Source: Pseudeuparius sepicola
Taxonomy: Eukaryota; Arthropoda; Insecta; Coleoptera; Anthribidae
NCBI GenBank assembly: GCA_963920635.1
Contig: OY987303.1
Coordinates: 14,610,175 to 14,674,174, forward strand
Length of the DNA: 64,000 bases
Direction of reading: 5' to 3'
Made by a program: the position numbers and the translations under genes. Shown piece by piece: positions 22,918 through 35,659 of this stretch. The notes beneath the pieces were generated by a model. The model did no database searches. It saw only the letters and a list, made by a program, of their open reading frames with translations, and had not been told where the DNA came from. How positions within the stretch are numbered: position 1 is the first letter of the stretch; every line of letters starts with the position of its first letter.

Positions 22918-24290
22918 GTACGTATTAGTTTACATCTAAACCAATGATTATAATATTGTGATGTTTGGCGAAAAACGTGGCTACTACTTTACTGTAGGGC
23001 CCTCGTCACATTTCATATTTAAACACTTAAATGCCCTATTGTTTAAACCTGTTATCACTGGTATTTTCTAATTACTTTGTTACCTTAAAATTATCAAGTC
23101 CTTGGTCAATTAATTAACTCTGAGCTAGAAAGCTACATTACCTTCGATTAATACGATAAATAAGAATTAACATTATTAAAAGAGATCACAGAATAAATCA
23201 ATACATACCTAAGTCTGGGCTGGGGTAGCAAATTGATAATAAACCGACTAAAATAATGTCATTCATGTCCTGTCCTATAGTTGCTTCTAAATATAGATGT
23301 ATCTAAATATCCCTGTAGCTGTCTAGCTACATGCAAATTATCTCTTGCAAGTAAGTACACATGAAATTCAATAAGGAAAAAGTTTTGCTTACTTGCAGAC
23401 ATATTTCATAATAAACTCAGTTTCCATTATCTTTTAAAAAATTTCGTCTAATTTACACCGTTAATGAGTGAAAATATCAAACAATAATTAACTAATAATT
23501 ATAGGTACCTATATATTTTATAGTTAATTGTAGAAAGTTTTATCGTCCTACGTAGCCCAATGGAAAATCATGAGCGGTTTATTCCCATGGGTTTACTTGC
23601 AATATTAAATACCGTTGGTATATCAGACTGGGAGCAAAGCAGTTTATAGGTCATTCCTATCTCGCTGTCTCTGTTTCCAAGTGAATTTATTCATGCGATA
23701 TCCATCCAATAGGTGCAGGGGGCGACATCTACGTGCGGATGTACAAACTTTACTTTAAGCGGGAATTAGAGAGTGTTCAGCAGACACATCTGGTGACTAT
23801 ATTTAGGACTAGGAACATCGATTGGGAATTCGGGAGGTTGTAGATGTCACCACTAGAATGCTTTGTAGAAGATTTCTAGGAAAGATTCGTCAATATATTA
23901 TTATTAACTTTTAAACTGTAAGTACCTACATACTCGGACAGTTTTCTCAGTCGGCATTTTAGTCTACACAAAAAAGCATTCATAACTTTACTTCCTTTTT
24001 TGTTTGGGAAACTAACCTACAGATGGCGCTGGGGGCAATCATCTTTCGATTTTCTTTGATTTTCTTTGCAAGTTTGCCAGAATTCAAATTATTCTGATAA
24101 AACAAGAAAAGTATATGTTTTTTTCACTTATCGCAAAACATTGTTTTATGGAAAAACAACACAGTGAACAGAGTCTCGAACAATTCAAATGTTAAATATT
24201 CGTTGTTATTTTTTGAACGAAAATCATGAACATTATTACGACACTTTTTACGAAAATTCTCTTATTTTCGGGAACAACGACATGACGCTA
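22918..24290. other. No feature recognised
   Basis: AT-rich sequence without recognisable genes or clear repeats. Confidence 0.35.
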
Positions 24291-24299
24291 AACAATTTT

Positions 24300-24426
24300 G
24301 TCATTATTTTTTACTAATTAAACTTTAATTTTGTCCGATTAGCAGGTAGAAATTTAAATTAATGGAAATCAGAGTTTAAAAGTATTAAATTTTTGTGTCC
24401 AACTATCTGCCGGTCCCTGGTCCCTG
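24300..24426. mobile_element. Right-end fragment of a Tc1/mariner-type MITE
   Basis: It closely matches 58765-58864, including the terminal TTTTGTGTCCAA and CTGCCGGTCCCTG. Its last bases carry a local duplication of GGTCCCTG before a flanking TA. No left end is found nearby. Confidence 0.75.
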
Positions 24427-25755
24427 TATTATACCTAAATTATATACTTACATCTTTGATTTTCTACTTTTGACATTTATTCATTTTGATCGCTAACAGC
24501 TACTGTAGATAGGTATTACGTTTGTAATAATGTTAAGAGGAGCAATGCGTCTCAAATCATTTCTTCAAAAACGCAATAGATAAAAACTAAGAGATAATTT
24601 CAAATGCTTCTTAGGGTATTGTGACCATTTGTGAGGTTCTGTCCGGTTTTTAGAGAAATTAAATGTCAGATTTGACAGCTTTACTCTTATTAAATATTTA
24701 CGCCATTGAATGTAAGAAATACGCCCTCTATAGGCTCAACGCTAAACTAGTCTATGGGCCATGCCAACAATGAACAACAACAAAGAACAACGCAGTGTAG
24801 ACCCAAGGCTAGCACCGTTCACATGGTGACGATGGCCCATATATTAGTTCGCATAGTCCCGTCGGGGCGTTGGCATCTTAAATTCAGTCGCGTATTACTC
24901 AACGATATTCTCAACCTCAACTATCAAAAATAATAATAAAAACAACAACAAAATATTATGCACACTACTTTGATTCGGACAATTCTTCGGTTGAATAGGT
25001 ACACAGTTTCAGAGATGTGAAAAAAATGGGGGAGGCGCAAACCGTACCTCCGACGTATCTAACTGATAGTAAGTACACCAGAGTAAAATGCCAAAAATGG
25101 TATGTCAAACGAGGTTTGTTTCGTAAAATTTTGCTTAGCTCCAATAACAGTTGAAGTAAATTTTTAAAGGTAAATAATAATAAAACGAACAATATATTTT
25201 ATGTCCTCCGAGATCTTAAATAAATAATTTTTTTCACAGCTGCTGTATATAAATTTGATATAAATTCCAACAAACAATTTTCCTTTGGTAGTTAGAATTT
25301 TGACTTTGGTTGATATAATATTTTCCAAGGAACGCCTTGCAAAAGTTAATTCTAAAAAATGAAACAAAATTCAAGAACAACTTCTTGCTTTGAGTCGTAC
25401 TCAGAGGCCAAAGGTAATAGATCTTCAATGCACACGGGTGCCAACAAGCTTTTCCTAACAACAAATAACGAAAACTTTTTCTTCCATAATAAAATAACAT
25501 TGGAATGGAGGCAATTTTTTCATGGTCTTTCATTTAAATTTGCTATTTTATTTTAACAAAAAAAAAAAAAAACGAAATCCAAAATTATATTTTTTGGTAG
25601 ACGTCATCCGAATTTTCGAACATAATTCTGCCCGTCAACGTAACAAAAAAAAAATACAATCGTATTGAAACTGCTTTAAGGGACCTACTAATATATTTTA
25701 TAAATAAGGTTGGTATCAAACGTGGAAAGTCTAACTTACGATGTGAAGCAAAGAA
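24427..25755. other. No gene recognised
   Basis: AT-rich DNA. Several overlapping minus-strand frames of 67-99 codons lack motifs and overlap each other, so they are not called. Confidence 0.35.
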
Positions 25756-25759
25756 TATT

Positions 25760-25987
25760 AACAAATAAGGATAAATTTTTTAGACCTGTAAATGTAAAAC
25801 AAGGGGGATGTTTTTGTGGCATAGCAGGTAAAGGATAATAAGTTGAAAATAATGCATTTTAGGCGGGATTTGTACCCGGGACTCCTACTGGGGTCGTAAC
25901 CAACTAAGCTACAAAAAAAAGCACACAAAAGCATCCCTCTTGATTTCCATTTACAGGTAGATATGCAAAAACCCATCCTTATTTGTT
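25760..25987 (-). mobile_element. tRNA-cored repeat with terminal inverted repeats, copy 1
   Basis: Ends AACAAATAAGGAT and its complement open inverted repeats of about 60 bp (25760-25819, 25921-25987) that continue with ACCTGTAAATG and GGGATG words. Between them, on the minus strand, lies a tRNA-like core: a perfect A-box TAGCTTAGTTGG near 25911, then AGTAGGAGTCCCGGG and a degraded B-box. A second copy with the same core lies at about 30360-30540. Pol III promoter boxes inside a TIR element are unusual. Confidence 0.75.
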
Positions 25988-25997
25988 GATATGATAA

Positions 25998-27239
25998 CCC
26001 AACAAACACTGATAAATGGGCCATTTGTAAAAATGAATTGGGTAACCATCACTGCATCATTGGAACGATGATGGAAACCATCATTGGCTCGGGTCCGTAA
26101 TGTCCCGGTGGCCGGCTGCATTCCATCAGTCACTTTTCCAGCATGGATGGCCAGTGCAAATTTACTTATGGTCCACCATAGGAGTACCAATAGAGGTTGT
26201 GTGTTATAACTATACTGGATCATTATACTTCAAACATTGTTGGTCATTTAATTTGTACACATCACATGGCCATCAAAGGAATATTTTCGGATTTCCGACT
26301 TACCTATACAGTGATTTTTAAATAAAAGGCAAATAATAATAAACAATTAATATTTTAAAAACAAAAACAAAAATGCAAAATTCTAAAAAAAAATTAAAAT
26401 AAATCACTATAAAAATTGAAAACAAGAACAAAAATACAAAATTGTAATAAAACACCAGATGTTTACCTGGAAAGAGAAGGAACATCAATTATTGAAATTA
26501 TCAAATACCTACACTAATTTTTTATTTTAACTAGAATTTTTTCTGAGGGGTGCCCTTCGATGGGCAATAAGTTAGATGTTGTTTTGCCAGCCAATTTTAG
26601 CATTACTACATGTAAAGAGATATCTATATTATCATTATTTATAACGTAGGTATTATCTTTAAAAACGGCAAATATTTTGGATGTTTGATTAAGAATAAAA
26701 TTACGTTGGGATCAATGTGACACTCATAACTTCGATTTAACCTGCAGGTATCAGGTATGCATAGCCAGCAGGTTCATTTATTAAATTTCCTTATCTTGCA
26801 CCTATTTACGACAACACAATGCACTAATCCATAATCCAAATCTAAAGTCGCTTCCTCACAACATGCAGATATAGGACGGCTTATATTTTGACCACATTTT
26901 AATGCACTATGAACCGAACGAATTCGGCAACACACGACCACAATATGGCGCCAGCGACGCCGGCCTCACGGCAGTAAAAATGATGCAACGCCCACAGTGA
27001 CATAGCGCAAGCGCGGTAAACTCATCAACTCATCATCAACTCATATTTACACATCCCTTATTGATGGTTTCATGGCAAAGAACCATTATTGGCCCATTGG
27101 TGTTTTCTTCTCATATTTACATCGGTAGTATTCCAACACTTTACCTGAAATGGGCCATTGAAGGCTAACCAATCCCATCACAAATCCATCAATTACAGCA
27201 ATGGCCCATTAAAAATCCAGAAGTTGAGTGTTTGTTGGG
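25998..27239. mobile_element. Inverted-repeat element, superfamily unknown
   Basis: Termini CCCAACAAACACT and its exact complement bound 1.24 kb. Subterminal GGGCCATT/AATGGCCC words recur on both sides. No target duplication is clear and no transposase ORF is seen. It ends about 70 bp before the eag CpG-rich region. Confidence 0.65.
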
Positions 27240-27299
27240 AAGTCGCTACAATGTCCTAGGCATAAAATAACAAAGTTCACATAACCAACTATAACGAAT

Positions 27300-27815
<516 letters not shown>

Positions 27816-28458
27816 TAGTCAGGACTCAAGACTCAAAATAATGACATAATGTTAGAATACAATTATTTATTTCCTTCACTACTCGCTTCTTTCATTTTTA
27901 TTATAAAGTAAAGATGTAATGAAGTAAAGAAGTATGTCCGGGAGAGATGGCCCGCCTTTTTAGAAAAAGCCTACATTTCAAAACAAACAAAAAACTGTCA
28001 TGAGCCATTTCACCCGGAAAGCACAGAAATCGTACAGTAATGGGCTACATTATTGTAGGATTTTTTCAATAAGTAGGCCTTGGCGAGATGTAAACATCAA
28101 ACGTCAGACGCGGAGAAATCGCCCGTCAAAAGTGACCAAATATTCAAAACCCGGCCGATAAAGGCCCATTTAACTTTTCGTACACATTGCGAAATTGTTT
28201 CCTATAGAAGCGCAATCCTTCAGTATACATATTTTAGTAGGTTTGAATATCAATAGATTTGTTGTGGAGCCTGCACAAGAAGCAGCAGTTTGGTTTTTCT
28301 GTACGAAGGTGCCGTGTCTTGTCTTACTTGACCTCGGTAGAGCGATCGTCAAAGTCAAGCAACGCCGCGCGTAGTCGGTTCATAGACGGGTGATCCCTTA
28401 TAATTATTTTCTTGCCTATAAATAATAAAACAATTTTTTCCGATTAAAAAAAAAACAA

Positions 28459-28580
28459 TATGTACCTCGGCATTGAAGTTCTTTTTATGACTCATGTGGT
28501 TTATTTGCCTCGGTCAGAGGCATCGGCAACTAAATTCCACATGAGTCATAAAAAGTTGAACTTCAGTGCCTTGGTACATA
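28459..28580. repeat. 122-nt hairpin
   Basis: Starting TATGTACC and ending GGTACATA, the arms contain matching GAAGTT and TTTTTATGACTCATGTGG blocks with small bulges around a loop near 28510-28528. It could be a small MITE or a hairpin RNA precursor. Confidence 0.75.
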
Positions 28581-29640
28581 AATAACTATTTTCTTTGCCA
28601 AAACTTTTCTGCACCTGTCACATATTATTATTTACATATTACTACAAGATATGTAACTGCACTTAGCACAAAGTGGTAAAAATGTTATAATTTCTACGGA
28701 TTAAATTTTAATGAAACCGGGCCTGTACCAAATTTTTCCAAAGAATTTCAATAACAATTTTGCAAAGAAATTAAAAATGCACATTAGGTAGGTACGTATT
28801 TATTTTCAACAATTCATAGTTAGCCATGAAAAATTTTTATTAAACTCTAAGATATTAATATTAGTGGTCTTATACAGAAGAAGAGAAGAAAAATGAAAGT
28901 TCCTATATAATAAATCCACCCAATAGATAATAGTAAGGAGTGTAAAGGAGTAGCTGTCGATGAGAAAACAACAGTGCAATACAATTATTGTTAGTGACTT
29001 AAATTCATTCTTTCTAATACATTCTCCCCACGTTGTTCGAATCTTTTATGGGACTAGGAAAAAATATTTTATACTGTTTATGTTTAGTCAGCTTTTATAT
29101 TATTTTATCAAACTTTTGATCCTTTTTAAAAACGTGGTAGGATATTAAAAAATATATTTACTTTTTAATATTTTCTGCTTTTTAGTCTTACTTTTGCAAT
29201 TTTAAACATCTTGATGACTAAGACATGTGGCAAATTTATTTTTATATTTCAGTTTCTCATCACCTAATCATATTTTTTTAAATAGAAAATTGTTATATAT
29301 ACCTATCAATAACATATTAATCTGTTTACCTAATTGTTATTTTCCTAAAAAATAAATAAAAAAGGAATCAAAATTAATGGCAAGAGTTGTATTTCAATAT
29401 TAAAACAAATTATAATTCCAGATCCTTCTTAGTTACCAACTTATGGTGCTGCAGGTTTTAGTTGTCGCATTCTTGCAAACACATTATTTCTTACCAGCAA
29501 TGGCTTATCTGTGCATAAAGTTCCGCTTGTCAAATATTTTTATTTAATATTCATAATTCTTTATAATGACAAATAACTTAACAATAAAAATGTATACTCA
29601 AATGACATCCAGTTCAAAGCTATGTCTAATGTTTCAAGTC
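28581..29640. other. No feature recognised
   Basis: Very AT-rich intronic sequence without motifs. Confidence 0.35.
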
Positions 29641-29641
29641 T

Positions 29642-30340
29642 CTAGCTCACCGGGAAATTTAGTTTAAAACCCATTGCAAAATTTGAGGAACAGACAAAAA
29701 GGAGGACAAGAAAGCGACTTAATAAAAACGTGGTAAAAGCCACTAAATTTGTGTAACTTCTATACCAATCTTCTTTAATGCACTTGTCATCCCTTTTGCG
29801 TACGTTCCAAATTACATTCCGTATTTTCTGTGGAATAACTTTCGCACAGATACGGATTATCCTAGCTTGTACTTCTTGTAAATTTTGGAGCGTTGATTTA
29901 TAAAATTTTTCTTGAAGTGAATCCCTGAGAAAAAAGTCCAGAGGCGTTAAATCAGGAGATCTTGGTGACAACTCAATGAAAAGACTGTTTCGCGCTATCC
30001 AACAGTTTTCAAGATTTTCATTTATTTAGTCGATCTCTCAAACGACCATTAGGAATATGATTACCATCTAACTGAAACTTCAAATTAAGGCGTTACCTTA
30101 ATAGTACATCACCTGATGCGTTCGTATAAGCCCAACTTCATTCGAATTACCGTTAACGAAAAAATGACCAACTATTATGTCGTTTAGTATTCCACACCAA
30201 ACGTTAATTCTTTGCTAGTACTGTCTTCTTGCATTTATGATTAATAATTCTGGATTGTAAGCTGACTAGGGATGACAATTTTGACTCGAAACAACCACGT
30301 TTACGGTAAAGGTGGCATCCTCGCTAAATAAAATTTCAAT
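29642..30340 (-). pseudogene. Mariner-like transposase, decayed
   Basis: Reading leftward: FSEDATFTVNVVVSSQNCH (first catalytic Asp region, usually FSDEATF), a stop, NPELLI, INVWCGILNDIIVG, FFVNGN, then after a gap with stops and shifts SPRSPDLTPLDFFLRDSLQEK (third Asp). The order matches arthropod Tc1/mariner transposases of the ..NVWAGI..D.IIGPFF..WPPRSPDL.P.DFFLWG type. The second-Asp block and the N-terminal HTH are missing; the tRNA-cored repeat (30360-30540) lies where the upstream coding sequence would continue. Non-functional. Confidence 0.85.
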
Positions 30341-30359
30341 AAAAAGTTACCATATATAA

Positions 30360-30540
30360 AGGATGTTTTAGTAGAATATCAGGTAAAGGGATATCAATTG
30401 AAAAAATATGTATCTCCGGTAGCTTAGTTGGTTAAGTGCCTACGGGCACAGTAGGAGTCCCGGGTTCGAGTCCGGACTGCAGTGCATATTTTTCAATTGA
30501 TATCTTTTTATCCGATATGCCCCTATTTCAAGATTGTTTT
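30360..30540 (+). mobile_element. tRNA-cored repeat with terminal inverted repeats, copy 2
   Basis: Flanks about 30378-30410 and 30483-30525 are inverted copies (GATATCAATTGAAAAA and complement). The core 30413-30482 has a perfect A-box TAGCTTAGTTGG, a perfect 5-bp anticodon stem CCTAC/GTAGG and a perfect B-box GGTTCGAGTCC. The T-stem is imperfect and the acceptor stem does not close, so it is not a working tRNA gene. It shares its core with copy 1 at 25.8 kb. Confidence 0.75.
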
Positions 30541-30605
30541 TTATGGATGACTTGATTTTAAAATAAACTTGAGGAAACTATAGAGAACATCACATCACAT
30601 CTTTA

Positions 30606-30652
30606 CGTCACAATGGTCGACAATGGAAAATGCATTGTTGGCCATTGTGACG
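30606..30652. repeat. Short near-perfect hairpin (20-bp stem, 7-nt loop)
   Basis: CGTCACAATGGTCGACAATG pairs with CATTGTTGGCCATTGTGACG with two non-Watson-Crick positions. Size and shape are like a short MITE or hairpin RNA; there is no expression evidence. Confidence 0.75.
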
Positions 30653-30659
30653 CAGGGAT

Positions 30660-33600
30660 CAAGATTATTGGTATCCACTAAAAAGTAGTGTATATTTTCA
30701 ATTTTTCTACAAAATCATTATTATCTGGAATTTTTTGGTAAAATTTGGTACTGGCCTATTTTGAGGGGTGCTGATACCAGTGGCGTGCCCAAGTTTTTTC
30801 TGAAAAATGGTTAATGTGATTTATTATATTATTATTGTGTTATTATTATTCTCCTACAAACTGACATAGTAGGCCTTGGATTTTGAACGAAAGAGGATAT
30901 TTTAGCTAAAAAATGGAGTTCATTAAGATCTAAAATTTAAAAATAATATCTGGATCAAATCGCACAATAATTAATCAACTTTTTACAGGGTGACCCGAAA
31001 ACAAATGTTTGTCGCACTGTAGGTACCCCTATTTATAGTGCCGCCCTGCATAGGGACGTTCTGAAGTAATTTATCAAGAATTTACCATGAAAAACATTAA
31101 CATGAAGACGTTAAAAAAATTGCATTTACTGGAACAAACATTGGCATTTACTGGGACAAACAGGTGTTTGTTTATAGGAAATTTTTCTTCAAAATTAAAT
31201 ATTCCACCTGTCATATTACGTTACGTTGGCACCATAATTTATAAACACACTGCATATTTATTATATTATTGGTATAAATAAAAATTAAAGTTGTCAGGAA
31301 ACAGGCCTATCCGATTTCCGACGTAGAAACCGCAAATCAGTTCCAAATTGAGTTGAGAAACTTCTAAGTGCCCAGCCAGCGCACTTTTTCGAAAAACATC
31401 TAAAATGACCACTTTTTAAACGAACTCAGAATGAGTCCAAAATCAGCCTAGCCGACGTAAATTGACCCGTAGAACACGGATCCGGCTCCCAAATTCCTCT
31501 AAATTCTAAATGGCTGACCGGTGTCTTTTTTAGAATCTAGAATAAAAATTGGGGTTTCCGACGTACTTCGACCCTTAAGATTTTAGCCCATTACGAGGAT
31601 TCCGCATTTAAAGGAAAATATTATCGAAGACCTCCAAGTCGCTGGGACAAATTATCAAAAAAAAAAAAAACATTTAGTCCTTTTCGGCGTATATTGTCGT
31701 CCTAAATTCAAAAATACACCCTTCGGTGAAGTCCTAGTTCACATGTAAATATGTAACAATTTAGACAATTCGTGTAAAAAAATGCATACAATACATATGT
31801 TAGTAACGTAAATTGTAGATAAATTAAATTTCTGGTTTCTTACAAAGGAGGCACTACCTCCTCCGACGAACTGCCATTGGTTAAAACCGTTTTTCGAGAA
31901 AGACATAAAAATAAATTATTACAAAATGTTCTTTGCAATTAAAAATTAATTCTGACTTCTACCTTTTAGTATGATCGGTTTAGTTAAATTTTTAATTTTT
32001 GAAAATGCCGAGATTGACACGAATCAAAGTGGGCCGACTATATTGTAAGTATAAAAGAAGTATTTGCTTAAAGACAAACGGATGGATTGTCTGCTAAGAT
32101 GCAACATTTTTGATAATAATTTTTTTTTATTTCTAATTCAGTACAGAGAACTGAACTGCAGTGAACTGAACTAAAATAAAAGTTGTGTGGTCCGTTCACT
32201 TTTGAGAAAACAAGACTGTTTAAAAATCAAATTGTATGTAACTACTGAAAATTCCATATTTCAAAACCGTTTACAAACTGTCTTTGTTTTTATACGTATA
32301 AAAATTGGGACAGTGATAACAACTGACAGCAAGCGCGTGAATGCGCTTTGGTGACGGTAAATGCAGTGCAGCCATTGACATTTTTTTATATATTTTTTAA
32401 TATATGATTGATTGAAAGCTACCAATAATTTAGCCATTATATTGACAGTTGTGCCAAAAAATTGGAGTACTTGTGAGAAATGATTTTTATTATAGTTACA
32501 CGAGGAATACTTGAATTCTGAATTAAATAATGGATATTTTAATTTTTAGTAACAATTATTATTTTAAGTATTCACATTATGTTCAAAGAAGAATATATTT
32601 CTTCTACATTTGACTGTCCTGTTTCGATAAAGATCTTACATTCAGTACAGTAATTGAATACTACAAATGGGTTTAAATAATATTTCCGACAATTCGCAAA
32701 TCACATGACTGTCAAATTGGAGGCAAACTGGTCAAACCTCTTGAAAGCAATTGCCAAAAAAATTAAATTAAAGGCACTTTTAATTTTGCAAGCATGATCT
32801 TACATGATTTTAGACGTTTCACGAATGAGAAATATATATTTTTTGTCTCGGTTGCAAAGTTTATGTTTTAACGACACAAGATTAAATCAGAAAGCATAAT
32901 ATTATATTTCCACTTTTGTTCAAATGTTAAAGAGGTTGCATTTTATCTATTATAAGGCACTGTGCTAGATTTTGATGAAATTCAACTGTAATGGGTTTTC
33001 TATCGATGTGCCCAAAAGCATAGGAAAATAGGTTCACGAGTTCATTTTCTTTTCGTTTTTCCTATTTCTCATAGAATTCATAAGTAGAGCAAACTAAATG
33101 AAACACTAAGAATATTTTTTTTGATACTTTGTAGGAAGTCTCTAAATTAAGATAGGTGCTCCCAAGTTAATGAACAAAGGATGAAGGAAATGAATGAACC
33201 CTATTGATACTAAATTAGTTTAGTGACACTACTAGAACTGTGTGTTATGTGATTATAAAAAAAAATCCAGCAAAATTTGTAATGGTAATTTCACTAAATT
33301 TTGGCTCACAAATCTCTGCATAAAGCGACATTAAAGGGACAGGAAACACTGGAGAGAAATTGTGAAGCATTTATCACTCTTAGGGTCATCATTCTCTTTA
33401 TATCCATCTTCTCGTTCAAATTCTATAAAAATTAATGCTCAGCCAGTGTACGGGTCATAACCTTTTGTGTTAATTGAATACTCTAGAGAAAACGCCCCAT
33501 TTTTTAAATTTATCTAATGAATAATTAACTTGTATAAATGAATAAAAAACTGGGCATGGGAGTGAATAATCAATATACCTAAGCTAAATGAAAAGTCTGC

Positions 33601-34020
33601 GGTGCAATATGCAGTATATTATTTTGTGTGCCTCCTTACATTTAAACACTAACTCTATGAACTCAAGAGGTAGCCATCTAATTGGCTTATAAGATTTATT
33701 TACATAAAATAAGTGGTTTCTATTTGGGGATAAATATACTTACATGTCACATACGAACCGCATTGATTTACGTGGTAGGGTTGTTGCTGCAGAATTGTTT
33801 AAAGAAAACGTTTTAGATTTGGGTCAAGGAAATGACGTCCCAAGCTGGCATAACCCCCTTTGGAAAATCGTGTTATTTCTCCTTTCTTAAACGTTTTATT
33901 ATTTGGTGCCAAGGAAATACCCGCAAAGTTACGTGATTGTTTCTTGATTTCGTGGCTTGACATTGTTACCTCAATGTATAAAGACAAAAGGTGTAGGTAT
34001 TGCTGATAAAAATTGTGTAG
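30660..34020. other. Intronic DNA, no gene recognised
   Basis: It contains a lone hAT-like end CAGTGGCGTGCCCAAG at about 30779 and a lone ACAGGGTGACC mariner-type end at about 30985, both without a visible partner. The rest is AT-rich with no motifs. Confidence 0.4.
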
Positions 34021-34028
34021 TCTGGCTG

Positions 34029-34191
34029 CAGTGGCGTAACCGGGGCTATAGCCTCCCCCCAAGACCTGCCGTGCGATGCTTTTTTTAATAATTATCATCA
34101 CATATCGACTCTAAATATATTTTTTTCATTTTGAAAATAACTCAGCCACTCAGCCCCCCCTCCCTAATTTTACATTCTGGTTACGCTACTG
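34029..34191. mobile_element. 163-bp hAT MITE with perfect 8-bp duplication
   Basis: Ends CAGTGGCGTAACC and GGTTACGCTACTG. A perfect direct repeat TCTGGCTG flanks it at 34021-34028 and 34192-34199. No coding capacity; it needs a transposase in trans. Confidence 0.95.
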
Positions 34192-34659
34192 TCTGGCTGG
34201 AAGCACATAAAAGTATACCCTGCCAGGTACTAGAATCAACCAAACAATGAGCGAGTGAACCTAAGAACGGTTAACCGGATTTCGGATATGCCGGACTTCG
34301 TCAATATACTTTTATTACTTTCCTTATTTTGAGTATATAGAGCACTATTTAGAACCCACTATAATACGACTGCAGCATTGGCTATCGGTATTTTTGGAAA
34401 TTTATTTGTGGCGTAAACATAGATCCATTTAATCTTTAATTGGGTTTTTCGCCACCAAACTGATTAAAAGACAACTTCTTCAATTTGCCTGGAAAATTCA
34501 TAAATTCTTAACAGTAAATGAACGAAACTTTGAACGTTCAACTCAAAAAATAACTTCAACAAATTTGTTTTCTGAACTTTCGGATAATAAATCTTCCTAT
34601 TTTTTCAAAGATTCTACGTCACAAATTGACAAAAAAATCATCTTAACATGTGTCTGAAA

Positions 34660-35650
34660 ACAGTTCGTTTTCGAGATACAGGATGTTAAATGATCCCCTC
34701 TGGATTATTTTTAATTGCAGTAAAAGGGCTTAAGCGATTTTGTTAAAATTCGATATACAGCTGTTGGTTTTGGTTTTATACAAAAAGTTGTGCGTGCCAT
34801 CGATTTTGTACTAACAGGTACACATGCACAGGGGCGTACTTGGTAATTTTTTCCCCCATTTTTTTTGAAGGTAAGTAGGTATGTCATATACAGGGTATTT
34901 CATTAAGGGTGAAAAGGTACCATATCTCAGGAATTAATAGTCCTGGGAAAAAATCTTCTTAAGTAACGTGGTCACGAAAAATCGCTGGATATTATTTTTA
35001 AGTTCGTAGGTCGGCCACTGGAGGTCATATTCGAAACAGTAAATTTGAAAAACGAGTTTTCTTAAGAAAAAAGACTAATATAAAGGTAAGTATATCAAAA
35101 ATAATTTTATTGCACTCTTCAGCAAATTCTGAACAATTTTCGTAAAGGATTTTTTTGCTTCAGCTCTTCAAATATTTATTTTTCAAATTATTTGAAGATC
35201 TAGAACAAAACATTCTTAACAAAAATTGTTCAGAATTTGCTGTAGACTGCAATAAAATTATTTTTGACATACCTTTATTAGTAATTTTTTTGAGAATACT
35301 AATTTTTCAAATTTACTCTTTCGAATACACCGCCTGATGAGCACTGAAAGCTTTACAAAATATGTATTCTTCTCCGTTTTAAAGATAAATTACAAAATGT
35401 GGCATAATACACCATGTGCCATGTAGCGCACAGACCTTCATAGGTACTACTGATAATAATGTAGATAAACACATTACCTACATTTATGCGTGGACAATAG
35501 CTCCCTCAAAACAATTTTGACGAAATCCCTTAAGCCGCTTTACTGCAATTAAAAAAAAAATCCACATTTTTCATTGCCATTATCATAACCATTTAACACC
35601 GTGTATTTCGGAAACGAAAACCGGCCATTAAAATATGGCCAAGCATTTTA
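34660..35650. mobile_element. Nested inverted-repeat (foldback) region
   Basis: Outer arms about 34670-34790 and 35500-35625 share GTTAAATG and TTTAATTGCAGTAAA words in inverted order. Inner arms about 35020-35150 and 35185-35340 share AGCAAATTCTGAACAATTTT and TCAAAAATAATTTTATTGCA. The transcript would fold into a long imperfect hairpin. The element edges are not certain; ATACAGG-type words at both sides suggest mariner-type ends. Confidence 0.7.
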
Positions 35651-35659
35651 GTTATAGCC

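Noticed and set aside
30413..30485. Functional tRNA gene
   Set aside because: A- and B-boxes and the anticodon stem are good, but the T-stem is mismatched and the acceptor stem does not close. It belongs to a repeat with a second copy.
35332..35352. Hammerhead ribozyme from CTGATGAGCACTGAAAG
   Set aside because: Too little sequence between the two core motifs to form stem II.
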